Position numbers and translations under genes: made by a program. DNA of 64,000 nucleotides from UBA6952 sp045562575 (GTDB taxonomy: Bacteria > Chloroflexota > Dehalococcoidia > Lucifugimonadales > UBA6952): contig JBJKVQ010000020.1 of NCBI GenBank assembly GCA_045562575.1, positions 12,392 to 76,391 on the forward strand, written 5' to 3'. This document shows positions 26,910 to 35,781 of this stretch, one piece after another. The notes under the pieces were generated by a model. The model did not search any database and had not been told where the DNA came from. It was given only the letters and a program-made list of their open reading frames with translations. Position 1 is the stretch's first letter; the number at the start of each line of letters is the position of its first letter.

Positions 26910-27527
26910 ATGATATATGAAGTACGAACTTATACACTTAAACCTGGAAGTGTACAGGCTTATGAAGAAAGTTTTGCAGAAGCTCTACCTGAAAGAGTGA
27001 AGTTTTCACCATTAGCTGCATTTTGGCATACCGAGATCGGACCGTTGAATCAAGTAATTCATGTGTGGCCATACGAAAGTCTAGAAAAGAGAAATGAAAT
27101 AAGAGCTGAATCAGTAAAGAGTGGGAAATGGCCACCAAAACATAACGACCTGATATTAAATATGGAATCAGAGATTTGGTACCCGGCTGATTTTATGCGT
27201 CCAGTTGAAGGTGAAACAGAATTAGGAAATATCTATGAAATGAGAATTTACACTTATAAACCTGGGAGTATTAATGGGGCATTGAAAATATGGGGAGAGG
27301 CAATAGAATATCGAGAAAAATATTCAAAATTAGCATTTGGAATGTATACAGATATAGGTGGATTAAATAAATGGATGCATGTATGGCCATATGCTGATAT
27401 GCAAGATCGTAATGAAACTAGAGCAAAATCAATGCAAGATCCCAATTGGCCACCTGCAACGCGTGAGTGGATTGTGAAACAAGAAAATAAAATCTTAGTA
27501 CCAGCATCTTTTTCACCAATGCATTAA
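26910..27527 (+). CDS. Tandem NIPSNAP-domain protein
   Basis: Two NIPSNAP domains of about 100 residues each form this 205-residue protein. Repeat 1 begins IYEVRTYTLKPGS and repeat 2 IYEMRIYTYKPGS (about residue 110). Both carry IGPLN/IGGLN, HVWPY and RNE-x-RA in the same order, so the gene arose by duplication or encodes an internal pseudo-dimer of the dimeric alpha-beta barrel fold. The family has no established reaction in bacteria. GGGGGATAAC precedes the ATG, and the gene is co-directional with the SDR upstream. Confidence 0.88.
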   Translation: MIYEVRTYTLKPGSVQAYEESFAEALPERVKFSPLAAFWHTEIGPLNQVIHVWPYESLEKRNEIRAESVKSGKWPPKHNDLILNMESEIWYPADFMRPVEGETELGNIYEMRIYTYKPGSINGALKIWGEAIEYREKYSKLAFGMYTDIGGLNKWMHVWPYADMQDRNETRAKSMQDPNWPPATREWIVKQENKILVPASFSPMH

Positions 27528-27628
27528 ATAAATAGTAGATATGCAATAAAGTATATACATAATATGTTTGTATAGCTATAATATATGCAATAGATATATT
27601 TAGTAATTGCAATAATAAGGAGCGTGTT

Positions 27629-28468
27629 ATTAGTAAGCAAAAAACTAATCTCTCTACCAGAGAAATGCAATTATACATCTTTCCTTGGTTTTCCGAAGCT
27701 GAAACTATCAACAGGGTAAGAGACAAAATTTCATACATTCAAAACAAGCTCCTACAATATGGGAAGCCACTACAAACGCGTCAAATTAGTAATCTGTGGT
27801 CAGCATATAAATCACACAAATCTAAAATAGATGTATCCTTAAAGGAATCAGGATTACCTTGGGCAGACTTATTCATTGACTGGAATGATTCTTCTTCTTT
27901 GATGAAATTCCCATATATTAAAACAGAACATCTACCTATGCTACGACAAATGTCTGCATGGACACAATCGACATTTAGCAATGAATTTATAATTAATATT
28001 ACCTATAGAGAAGCTAATTGGTATTCATATCTTCGTACAAATGCCCCTTCAATTATCAGTGCGGTAGATATGTTTGCAATTGGCGGATTATTTGTTGAAA
28101 GGGATCGTCAAAGTAATCTTTCTGGAATCACCATAGATAATAGAGATTTACAAGACTTGATAACGTACCAACCATGGCAGGCTAAATATTGGGAAAATCA
28201 ATATTTATCTATGATACAGCAAAAAATCGTAACTCCTCTAAAAAACCCATTAACAGAACTTCAAACAAAACAGCCCCGATGGTTTTCTGAAGCAACTGAA
28301 GCATTAACATTTAAACATATGCTAATAGTAGATTTAATATTTGAAATGTCATGGCAAACAAAAAGAAACCAACCATGGAATCTACCCACAAAGAAGACTG
28401 AATTCCCAAAAAAATATAAAATTACTGATGATAAAACAAAAAAAGATCGAGAAATAATAGTTTTTTAA
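27629..28468 (+). CDS. Protein of unknown function, apparent ATT start codon
   Basis: I place the start at an ATT (27629) because a perfect AAGGAG (27617-27622) lies six bases upstream and the next residues (SKQKTNLSTREM) look like an ordinary N-terminus. No ATG, GTG or TTG lies between the upstream in-frame stop at 27560 and the ATG at 27665, which has only a weak site. The 279-residue product is Trp-rich (about ten Trp) and basic at the C terminus, without signal or membrane segments. I recognise no family. The glycerate kinase gene follows after 12 bp. Confidence 0.6.
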   Translation: MSKQKTNLSTREMQLYIFPWFSEAETINRVRDKISYIQNKLLQYGKPLQTRQISNLWSAYKSHKSKIDVSLKESGLPWADLFIDWNDSSSLMKFPYIKTEHLPMLRQMSAWTQSTFSNEFIINITYREANWYSYLRTNAPSIISAVDMFAIGGLFVERDRQSNLSGITIDNRDLQDLITYQPWQAKYWENQYLSMIQQKIVTPLKNPLTELQTKQPRWFSEATEALTFKHMLIVDLIFEMSWQTKRNQPWNLPTKKTEFPKKYKITDDKTKKDREIIVF

Positions 28469-28480
28469 ACTAGGTGATGT

Positions 28481-29605
28481 ATGAAAGTGATAATAGCACC
28501 TCAAGCATTCAAAGGTTCTCTAGATGCGAAATCAGTCGCAGAAAATATCGAAATGGGTATTAGAGATGCGAATCCCGAGTTACAAACAGTGTGTATTCCT
28601 GTAGCAGACGGTGGCGATGGCACATTAGATGTATTAGTAAAATTTAATGATGGTCAAACGTATACAGAAGAAGTTATTGGACCTACTGGTTCCCCTGTAC
28701 TAGCAGAATGGGGAGTAATAGATAATAATACTGCAGTTATAGAAATGGCATTAGCATCAGGACTATCAATATGTACAGACAAATATTTTGACCTTAGGGA
28801 GACCACAACCTTTGGAACAGGACAATTAATACGTGCAGCAGTAGAAAAGGGATACAAAACCATTATTATTGGATTGGGAGGTAGTGCTACTAACGACGGA
28901 GGAATTGGTGCAATTCAAGCTCTAGGAGTTAAATTTTTAGATATTCACAATAAAGAACTATCTTATGGTGGTGCTGAATTAAAAAAATTATCTCATATAA
29001 ATATTAATAATTTAAATCCTTCTTTAAAAGAAATTAAAATCATTATAGCTAGTGATGTAACTAATCCGTTATATGGTCCAACAGGTGCTTCATATGTTTT
29101 TGGTCCCCAAAAAGGAGGTACAACAGCTATTTTGGATGAATTAGAAGAATCTCTGAAACATTTTAGCTCTGTAATAACACAACAAATGGGTATAAATTAT
29201 TCAAACTACTCTGGTGCTGGTGCGGCTGGAGGACTTGCCTATGGTTTAATGTCCTTTACTCAAGCAACAATAAAATCTGGATTCGACGTCATTTGTGAAA
29301 AGTTAGATTTTGACGAAAAAATCAAAGATGCTGATCTAATAATAACTGGTGAAGGTAGAACAGATGCATCTACTTTATATAATAAAGCACCTGTTGCGAT
29401 TGCAAATAAAGCTAAACAATATAATATACCTGTAATATGTATTTCTGGGTCGATAGGCACAGGGTACGAACAAATTTTAAATCACGGTATTAGTAAAATA
29501 ATTACTTTAGAAAACCATGCCAATTCAATAGAGGATAGTATACAAAATACTGCTATTTATCTTAGAAAGACTGCAAAAGAATTTATCGAAACTACTATTA
29601 ATTAA
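28481..29605 (+). CDS. glxK: Glycerate kinase (GlxK/GarK family)
   Basis: Phosphorylates D-glycerate, usually to 2-phosphoglycerate in this family, feeding glyoxylate- or serine-derived carbon into glycolysis. The N-terminus IAPQAFKGSLDAKSVA, the PVADGGDGTLDVL segment and GLGGSATNDGGIGAIQALG are family signatures; the C-terminal third has ADLIITGEGRTDASTLYNK. The length of 374 residues is normal. It ends with a 4-bp overlap (TTAA) with the opposed gene. ATP-binding is implied by the family fold. Confidence 0.93.
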   Translation: MKVIIAPQAFKGSLDAKSVAENIEMGIRDANPELQTVCIPVADGGDGTLDVLVKFNDGQTYTEEVIGPTGSPVLAEWGVIDNNTAVIEMALASGLSICTDKYFDLRETTTFGTGQLIRAAVEKGYKTIIIGLGGSATNDGGIGAIQALGVKFLDIHNKELSYGGAELKKLSHININNLNPSLKEIKIIIASDVTNPLYGPTGASYVFGPQKGGTTAILDELEESLKHFSSVITQQMGINYSNYSGAGAAGGLAYGLMSFTQATIKSGFDVICEKLDFDEKIKDADLIITGEGRTDASTLYNKAPVAIANKAKQYNIPVICISGSIGTGYEQILNHGISKIITLENHANSIEDSIQNTAIYLRKTAKEFIETTIN

Positions 29606-31077
29606 TACTGTTTCAAGACTCTATTTCTTATTGCCTTGATCATACCTCTAAACATAAATATGTGTACTGGGAATAAACTATACCAATAAATTAATCCAAA
29701 CAAGCCTTTAGGAGCAAAAAAAGCGGTTTGGGTCAATTGGCAATTATTTTCGTTTTCTACGATTTCATATTGCAACCAAGCTTTTCCCGGAACTTTCATT
29801 TCTGCTTTCAATCTAATTAATTTATTTTCTATTACTTTTTCAATTCTCCAAAAATCTAAAGCATCACCTTGATTTAGTACCAAAGGATCTCTCCTACCTC
29901 TTCGTAAACCAACTCCTCCAAAAAACAAATCTATATAACCTCTTATTTTCCATAAAAAATTGCCATATAACCAGCCAGTTTCACCACCTAGACTAGAAAG
30001 AAATTTAAATATGTCTGAAGATGATTTCTCTATGGTAATTATTTTTTTATCATGTACCATACCTGATATTTCATTATAATCAACATCATCATCATTAAGT
30101 CGCAATATAGATTCAATCGAACCATCCTGACCATTACTAGAACTCAATGAGTCTGACCATGAAGTTTCAACATCTTGATCATTTAGATTTGATAAAGCAA
30201 GTTTTACTGCATCGTCATAGTCAATTAAAGAAATTTGGGGGAAATACTTTTGTGCTTTTAAGTCATGGACAATACTCTCATTTTTCAAACCTTCTACTAA
30301 AGGTCTAGTAATTTTTGCAGAGACTGGAGTTGTCCAATGTATCCAATAAGAAGAAAGTTTTGGAGTCAAAACTGGAACAGGGATTAACAAGCGCCGTAGC
30401 CCTCTTATTAATGCATATTTTTTAATCATATCACCATAACTTAGTACATCTTCTCCACCGATTTCAAATACAGAGTTTTTTGGCATATCAGTTGAAATAG
30501 AGTGAATCAGATATTCTAATACATTTTCAACTGAAATAGGTTGTGTTTTTGTATATACCCATTTAGGGCATATCATAATTGGTAATCTTTCGGTTAGGTT
30601 TCTAATAATTTCAAATGACAAGCTACCCGAACCAACAATTACACCAGATCTAAATTCAGTAACATCAACCTCTGAATTACGCAATATCTCTCCAGTTTGT
30701 TGTCTAGATAATAAATGCATCGAAAGGTTATCAGATACTTCCCCTAAACCTCCAAGATAGATAATCTTTTTTAGTTTTTCCGATTCTGCAACATCTACAA
30801 AGTTTTGAGCGGCTTGTATATCAGCTTGATTAAAGTTTTTTCCTTGCGATAAACTATGAATTAAATAAAAAGCTGCATCAATATCAGTGAATAAACCATC
30901 AAGAGAGTCTTTATCTAAAACGTCTCCTGTGAATATCTCAACTTGTGAATACCAAGATCTATTTTGAATTCGATCAGGGTTTCTAGCTAAAATTCTCACA
31001 TCAAATCCAAGTTGTAAAAGCTTTGGAATTAATCTTCCGCCAACGTATCCTGTAGCTCCTGTAACTAATATCTTCAT
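29602..31077 (-). CDS. NAD(P)-binding SDR protein with C-terminal DUF2867 domain
   Basis: The N-terminal 290 residues are an atypical extended SDR: GATGYVGGRLIP cofactor loop at 7-18, LARNPDRI, GDVLDKDSL, and YLIHSLSQG. A C-terminal domain from about 345 to the end (DUF2867, SRPBCC-like) contains GWLYGNFLWKIRGYIDLFFGG and RRGRRDP. Such proteins are common but unassigned; electron-transfer or polyketide/sterol roles have been guessed. A tRNA-Leu gene lies 29 bp upstream on the same strand. Confidence 0.82.
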   Translation of the reverse strand: MKILVTGATGYVGGRLIPKLLQLGFDVRILARNPDRIQNRSWYSQVEIFTGDVLDKDSLDGLFTDIDAAFYLIHSLSQGKNFNQADIQAAQNFVDVAESEKLKKIIYLGGLGEVSDNLSMHLLSRQQTGEILRNSEVDVTEFRSGVIVGSGSLSFEIIRNLTERLPIMICPKWVYTKTQPISVENVLEYLIHSISTDMPKNSVFEIGGEDVLSYGDMIKKYALIRGLRRLLIPVPVLTPKLSSYWIHWTTPVSAKITRPLVEGLKNESIVHDLKAQKYFPQISLIDYDDAVKLALSNLNDQDVETSWSDSLSSSNGQDGSIESILRLNDDDVDYNEISGMVHDKKIITIEKSSSDIFKFLSSLGGETGWLYGNFLWKIRGYIDLFFGGVGLRRGRRDPLVLNQGDALDFWRIEKVIENKLIRLKAEMKVPGKAWLQYEIVENENNCQLTQTAFFAPKGLFGLIYWYSLFPVHIFMFRGMIKAIRNRVLKQY

Positions 31078-31106
31078 ATATTAATTATAACGTAAAACAT
31101 GAAGTA

Positions 31107-31189
31107 TGCCGAGGGCGAGACTCGAACTCGCACGTCTTTTAGGACAATGGATTTTAAGTCCACCGCGTCTACCATTCCGCCACCTCGGC
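31107..31189 (-). tRNA. tRNA-Leu (anticodon TAA)
   Basis: The reverse strand folds as a type II tRNA of 83 nt: acceptor GCCGAGG pairs with CCTCGGC, the D arm is TGGCGGAATGGTAGAC, the anticodon stem-loop GGACTTAAAATCC shows TAA, and a long variable arm precedes GTTCGAGTC in the T arm. The discriminator is A and CCA is not encoded. Confidence 0.95.
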
Positions 31190-31220
31190 TCAAACTACAT
31201 CATAATGTTAATGAATAGTA

Positions 31221-32555
31221 TCAATTTGAATTGGAAAGTGCAATTATTTTGGATATATTATCAACATTTTCTAGATTATTTAAATCTTCCCATAGTTCCT
31301 CTGCTTTATGTTCACTCATTATTCTAGTAGCACAATAGCAGAACTTTTCTTTTCGTTGTTCTATAGACATAGGGTTTTCTGTAGATCCTTGGAAATCTAA
31401 ACAACTACCTGATATTTCGGTTCCATTTTCCAAAGTTGCTGAAACTATTGCTGTAGTTCTTGTAGATTTACCATTATTTGCATATGTTACATTTGGTAGA
31501 AGGTTTTCAACATCTGTTGAAAATCTTCTTTTATCACTAAAGCTTTCTATATTTATCACCCCATCCAATATTGCAACAGTAGCGCAATACCATGCACTAA
31601 ATTTTCCATCTAGTCCTGACCTAGGTATTGGACCTGAATGACCAGGATTACTTGTTTCAATGTGAATTTTAACAACTTTTGAAGGATCAAAATTATTATT
31701 ATTTCTGAGGTTTAATGCAGCTTCAATTGGACGTTGCATATTTATTTGTGCAGGAAATCTTTTAATGTCGAATCCAGGATCAATTAATGAAAATCTTGTA
31801 CCTAAATCTTTTAAGAAAATATCCCAATTAACTTTACCATTAAATATAGCATCACTATATCCATTTTCTGTTTCAAAAATATTTTTCGTGCTGGTAAATC
31901 CACATTCAACAAGTAGTGCAGACTCCACTCCCATTCGTGCTGCATTTGCAGGATGTGTAGATTTAACCATGGTGCCAGTATTTGCAGTTAGTCCTCCTGT
32001 TCTAGAAGCAGCAATACCTAAACACAGTTCTGTTTTATTACTATCAAAATTTAGTGCCTTAGAAGAAGCTACACTAGCACCTAATGGACCAAATAATCCT
32101 GGAGGATGATATGCACCATTAGTAACTCCTTCTGTAGATAGTCTCATTCTTGCCTGAATTTCCCATCCAAGGATATATGAAAGTATTAACTGTTTCCCAG
32201 TAATACCGCGATTTTCACCTAATGCTAAAGCTGATGGAAGACATGAAGAAGTACCATGTGTTGCAGGGTGACCCTGAATTTCATAATCAAGACAATGACC
32301 GGAAACACCATTGATAAAAGCTGCTAATAACGTACTTGTTTGATAATTATGACCTATAACAGTTGATTGGTTGTTGCCACCTAAAGAATTGACATATTGG
32401 GACACCAAACCTGAAACTTCTTGGGTTGATCCAGCCATCATATTAGCAAACCCGTCTAGTATGGGAATTTTAGCTATATCAATAAGTTCTGAAGATAGAT
32501 CAGAAAATTGGATATCTGAAACAAATTCAGAAAAGACCTTTGTAGGATTACTCAT
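31221..32555 (-). CDS. MmgE/PrpD-family protein
   Basis: A 444-residue member of the MmgE/PrpD (2-methylcitrate dehydratase-like) family. Typical segments are GHCLDYEIQGHPATHGTSS, the ALALGENRGITG helix and GFDIKRFPAQ near residue 275. Members dehydrate 2-methylcitrate or related acids, and several do other reactions such as cis-aconitate decarboxylation. No other methylcitrate-cycle gene is adjacent, although a PEP-mutase-family lyase is 8 kb away, so the substrate is open. AGGAG precedes the ATG, just after a strong terminator hairpin. Confidence 0.85.
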   Translation of the reverse strand: MSNPTKVFSEFVSDIQFSDLSSELIDIAKIPILDGFANMMAGSTQEVSGLVSQYVNSLGGNNQSTVIGHNYQTSTLLAAFINGVSGHCLDYEIQGHPATHGTSSCLPSALALGENRGITGKQLILSYILGWEIQARMRLSTEGVTNGAYHPPGLFGPLGASVASSKALNFDSNKTELCLGIAASRTGGLTANTGTMVKSTHPANAARMGVESALLVECGFTSTKNIFETENGYSDAIFNGKVNWDIFLKDLGTRFSLIDPGFDIKRFPAQINMQRPIEAALNLRNNNNFDPSKVVKIHIETSNPGHSGPIPRSGLDGKFSAWYCATVAILDGVINIESFSDKRRFSTDVENLLPNVTYANNGKSTRTTAIVSATLENGTEISGSCLDFQGSTENPMSIEQRKEKFCYCATRIMSEHKAEELWEDLNNLENVDNISKIIALSNSN

Positions 32556-32572
32556 AATTTACTCCTAAAAAT

Positions 32573-32604
32573 ATATAGGCCTAAGAGAATTCTTAGGCCT
32601 ATAT
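32573..32604 (-). terminator. Intrinsic terminator after the acyl-CoA dehydrogenase operon
   Basis: A 14-bp perfect stem (arms 32573-32586 and 32591-32604) closes a four-base GAAT loop. On the reverse strand it is followed by ATTTTT, as expected for a factor-independent terminator between the acyl-CoA dehydrogenase stop (32629) and the MmgE/PrpD start. It is the clearest such hairpin in the window; the next ribosome site AGGAG begins directly after the T run. Confidence 0.8.
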
Positions 32605-32628
32605 AAAACTTATCTTAATTAAGATCAA

Positions 32629-33789
32629 TTAAGCTGGAAGTGCCTGAATCATACCTAACTCAACGTTTCCTGGTGTATCAATTATTCCTTCTGCTACTCT
32701 AGCGCGATGCTCAAAGGTTGAACCCATTCTCATTGACCAAGAAGCTACTCGTCTGTACCACAAATGAATATCAAATTCCATCATGAAGCCCATGCCACCA
32801 TGAATCATTTGTGAATAAACAGTAACGTGTTGTAACTTGTCATTACAGAATGCTTTAGCTTGTGAAACTTCTACCTGGTAGGTCTGACCTTGGTCGATTT
32901 TCCAAATTGCTTCACGGGTAAGTAATTCACCACCATCGATATACATAACTGCATCAGCTAACATGTGTGCAACTGATTGAAAAGCACCAATCGGTCGACC
33001 AAAAGCTACACGATTTTTTGAATAATCAAGAGCCATTTCAAAATCTTTTCTTGCAGCACCACACATTTGGCTAGCATAAAAAACAGCTCCTAAATCTAGC
33101 ATATACTCAGCTGTAGTCCATCCTTTGTCGATTTCTCCAATCAAACTATCGGCTGATACTTTCACATTGTCAAAAATTACTGCAAACTGTTTATCTTTTG
33201 CTGTTGGAACTTCTTTTTCTGTAGAAATTCCTGCTGCACCAGTATCAACTAAAAATAGTCCTAATCCTTTACCTGTATTAGCTGTAACTATCAATTTGTC
33301 TGCTTGATTAAAATTATCAACAAATAATTTTTTTCCGTTGAGAACATAATCAGACCCATCAGCAGTAGCTGTGGTTTTAACAGCGGATTCTATCAAACGA
33401 GGATCAGTTTCTTGGAATGAATATGTCAATATAAGATCACCAGATGCAACTTGAGGAAGTATATCGCTCTTCATAGCCTCTGATCCATCTTTAGCAATAG
33501 TCAAAGCTGCAACCATAGTACTAAGCAAAGGAACTGGGGCCATATGTCGACCAACTTCTTCGAAAATTAATCCTAAAAACTGTAAAGGCTCACCAAGTCC
33601 TCCATATTGTTCTGGCAAAGACAAAGCTGTCCAACCCAATTCAGAGGCTACTCTTTTCCACATATCCTGGGAATAGCCTAACTCATCTTTTTCCATATCT
33701 CTTACTAAACTTGTAGGACATTCGCCCTGTAAGAATTCTCTAGCAAGATTACGTATCATTTCTTCATTTTCAGATAACAAGACATCCAT
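32629..33789 (-). CDS. Acyl-CoA dehydrogenase (subunit with catalytic Glu)
   Basis: FAD-dependent acyl-CoA dehydrogenase family, 386 residues. N-terminal helical domain with PEQYGGLG, beta domain with SFQETDPRLIES and ADGSDYVLNGKKLFVDN, and C-terminal helical bundle with FGRPIGAFQSVAHMLAD. The segment GGMGFMMEFDIHLWYRR near residue 345 carries the Glu that serves as base in this subgroup. It lies 54 bp downstream of a second acyl-CoA dehydrogenase that lacks this motif, so the pair resembles heterotetrameric enzymes such as ChsE4-ChsE5. The substrate is unknown. Confidence 0.88.
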   Translation of the reverse strand: MDVLLSENEEMIRNLAREFLQGECPTSLVRDMEKDELGYSQDMWKRVASELGWTALSLPEQYGGLGEPLQFLGLIFEEVGRHMAPVPLLSTMVAALTIAKDGSEAMKSDILPQVASGDLILTYSFQETDPRLIESAVKTTATADGSDYVLNGKKLFVDNFNQADKLIVTANTGKGLGLFLVDTGAAGISTEKEVPTAKDKQFAVIFDNVKVSADSLIGEIDKGWTTAEYMLDLGAVFYASQMCGAARKDFEMALDYSKNRVAFGRPIGAFQSVAHMLADAVMYIDGGELLTREAIWKIDQGQTYQVEVSQAKAFCNDKLQHVTVYSQMIHGGMGFMMEFDIHLWYRRVASWSMRMGSTFEHRARVAEGIIDTPGNVELGMIQALPA

Positions 33790-33843
33790 TAGATCACCTT
33801 CTTGATATAATTAAATTTGTAATAGTTGTTGCTTAGAGAATTA

Positions 33844-35046
33844 TTATCCTCTTGGGAGGCCTAATCCACGTCTTGCAACTTGATCTCTCATAATTTGAAC
33901 ACTTCCATGGTTAATCCCTGATTGGAATGCACCAAGAAGATTATGAGCAAACAAACCACTTTCAACATTATTTGATGAAGTATTTAATAGCTGTCCATAA
34001 GGTCCAAGCATTTGTGCATAGGCCTCTGTTGCACGCAATCCATGCTCTGGAGCCCATACTTTTTCTGCAGAACCTTCATAAGTGAAGTTTCCTCCAGATT
34101 CAACAATTGACATACTTCTCCAAGTCATCAAACGACATACTTGAGCTTCAATCCACATTTCTGCAACTTTATCACGTACAGTAGGATTATTTTTAATATT
34201 AAGATATTCAGCTGAATCATTTTTAGCTAGATTAACAATATCTTCATCTCTTCGTACTGAAATAAGATAACGTGATGCTCCAACTCTATCCAAATTCAAT
34301 CCCATAGCTCCAACATACCAACCCATATTCAATTCACCCAACAAACTACTTTTTGGAATTCGAACATTTTCATAAAAAGTTTCGTTAGTTCTTGGTGTAC
34401 CGTAAGTTGTACCTTCAGGAGCAGGAGGGTCATTTTGTATTGTCCATAAAGGTCGTACGGTAATACCAGGAGTATCCATAGGAAGCAAGAAAATAGAAAT
34501 ACCCCTATGCTTAGGAGCTTCTGGATCTGTTCTTGCCATTAAATACAAATGGGTAGAAACATGAGCTGAGGAGGTGTAAATCTTTTGACCATTAATGACA
34601 AAGTCATCTCCATCTTCAACTGCCCTACATTGTAAAGATGCTAGGTCTGCACCTCCACTTGGTTCGGTAAAACCTTGAGCAAAACTAATCTCACCCTTAA
34701 TAATTCCTGGGATATAATAGTCTTTTTGTTCTTGTGTTCCTGCAGCCATAATAGCTGGGGCTCCACTACCACCACCACCAACTGATAAACCAACTCTTGC
34801 AAATTCTTCTTCTACGAGATACTGAGTTAAACGATCACCGCCTTGACCACCATATTCTTTTGGCCAAGAGATACCTAACCAACCTCGTTCACCTATTTTC
34901 TTAAATAATTCATTCATCAAAGGACCTCTACCGTCTTCACCACGGCCGTGAACCTCTTCGACGACGTCTTGAGTCATGTTTTCTGCTATAAAATCACGAA
35001 CGTCTTGACGCAAAGCCTGTTGGGAGCTAGCATACCCAAAATCCAT
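33844..35046 (-). CDS. Acyl-CoA dehydrogenase (partner subunit)
   Basis: A 400-residue acyl-CoA dehydrogenase. It has PKEYGGQGGDRLTQYL, the flavin/substrate segment GFTEPSGGADLASLQ, and NGQKIYTSSAHVSTH in the beta domain. The C-terminal helical domain ends LGAFQSGINHGSVQIMRDQ-ARRGLGLPRG and does not show the Glu-containing GF-x-x-E-x-D-LHL motif of its neighbour. This is what is expected of the non-catalytic or FAD-supporting half of a mixed-subunit dehydrogenase. GGAGGTTCGAT precedes the ATG. Confidence 0.87.
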   Translation of the reverse strand: MDFGYASSQQALRQDVRDFIAENMTQDVVEEVHGRGEDGRGPLMNELFKKIGERGWLGISWPKEYGGQGGDRLTQYLVEEEFARVGLSVGGGGSGAPAIMAAGTQEQKDYYIPGIIKGEISFAQGFTEPSGGADLASLQCRAVEDGDDFVINGQKIYTSSAHVSTHLYLMARTDPEAPKHRGISIFLLPMDTPGITVRPLWTIQNDPPAPEGTTYGTPRTNETFYENVRIPKSSLLGELNMGWYVGAMGLNLDRVGASRYLISVRRDEDIVNLAKNDSAEYLNIKNNPTVRDKVAEMWIEAQVCRLMTWRSMSIVESGGNFTYEGSAEKVWAPEHGLRATEAYAQMLGPYGQLLNTSSNNVESGLFAHNLLGAFQSGINHGSVQIMRDQVARRGLGLPRG

Positions 35047-35200
35047 ATCGAACCTCCAAAACTATTATAATTCAATAAATAATTTACTTTAGTACTTTGT
35101 TGTCAGCATATTTTGCACCTCTGATTATAGTATGTCAATAGAAAAGAAGTGTTAAGAATATACTGCTTATATTCTACTACGAATTTTATTAATCTTAAAG

Positions 35201-35692
35201 CTATAAAATATCCCTATTCTCCAAACTAATTAAATATTCCTTAGAATGTATCCCCCCACCATAACCTACAAGCTTACCCGACTTTCCAATTACTCTATGA
35301 CACGGAATAATTATGCTTATTGGATTAAGACTATTTGCATGACCAATTGCCCTAACCGATTTAATATTCCCTATGTTTTGAGCCTGTTCCGAATAACTAA
35401 TTGTCATCCCATAGGGTATTTGTAATAGCGAATTCCAGGCGTTAATTTGAAAATCTGTGCCTTCATAATATATTGGTAAATCAAATACTGTTCTTTCTCT
35501 AGAAAAATATTGTCCTATTTGTAATTCAGTAAGATTAATTAAGCTATTTTCTTGAGACAATGCAGAGTCAAATAATTGTTGAAAATGATTAAGTTTTTTT
35601 TCATACACAACTGCTCGCAAATGGGTTTTGTCTGTTAATAGATACAAATAACCGAGTGGAGAGTTTATTTTTTTATAAAAGTATTCACTCAT
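35201..35692 (-). CDS. ogt: Methylated-DNA--protein-cysteine methyltransferase
   Basis: Suicide repair protein that takes the alkyl group from O6-alkylguanine. The acceptor motif IPCHRVIGKSGKLVGYGGG is intact (Cys in PCHRV) and the DNA-recognition helix contains SVRAIGHANSLNP. I take the start at 35692, which follows GGGAAAG, although an ATG at 35710 would add six residues; the product is 163 residues, in the Ogt size range without an Ada regulatory domain. It stands alone between the dehydrogenase and amidohydrolase genes. Confidence 0.92.
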   Translation of the reverse strand: MSEYFYKKINSPLGYLYLLTDKTHLRAVVYEKKLNHFQQLFDSALSQENSLINLTELQIGQYFSRERTVFDLPIYYEGTDFQINAWNSLLQIPYGMTISYSEQAQNIGNIKSVRAIGHANSLNPISIIIPCHRVIGKSGKLVGYGGGIHSKEYLISLENRDIL

Positions 35693-35781
35693 ATTCTTTC
35701 CCAGTTTCATTAAATCTTAAATTTGTTTTTTAAAAAATAATAGTTTCTGGCAAATGAGCCTTCAAGAGAAAAAATAATATC

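Noticed and set aside
27418..27738. 106-codon reverse frame across the end of the NIPSNAP gene and the following intergenic region
   Set aside because: It is antisense to the NIPSNAP coding sequence, rich in Leu/Ile/Tyr as AT-rich shadow frames are, and has no recognisable motif.
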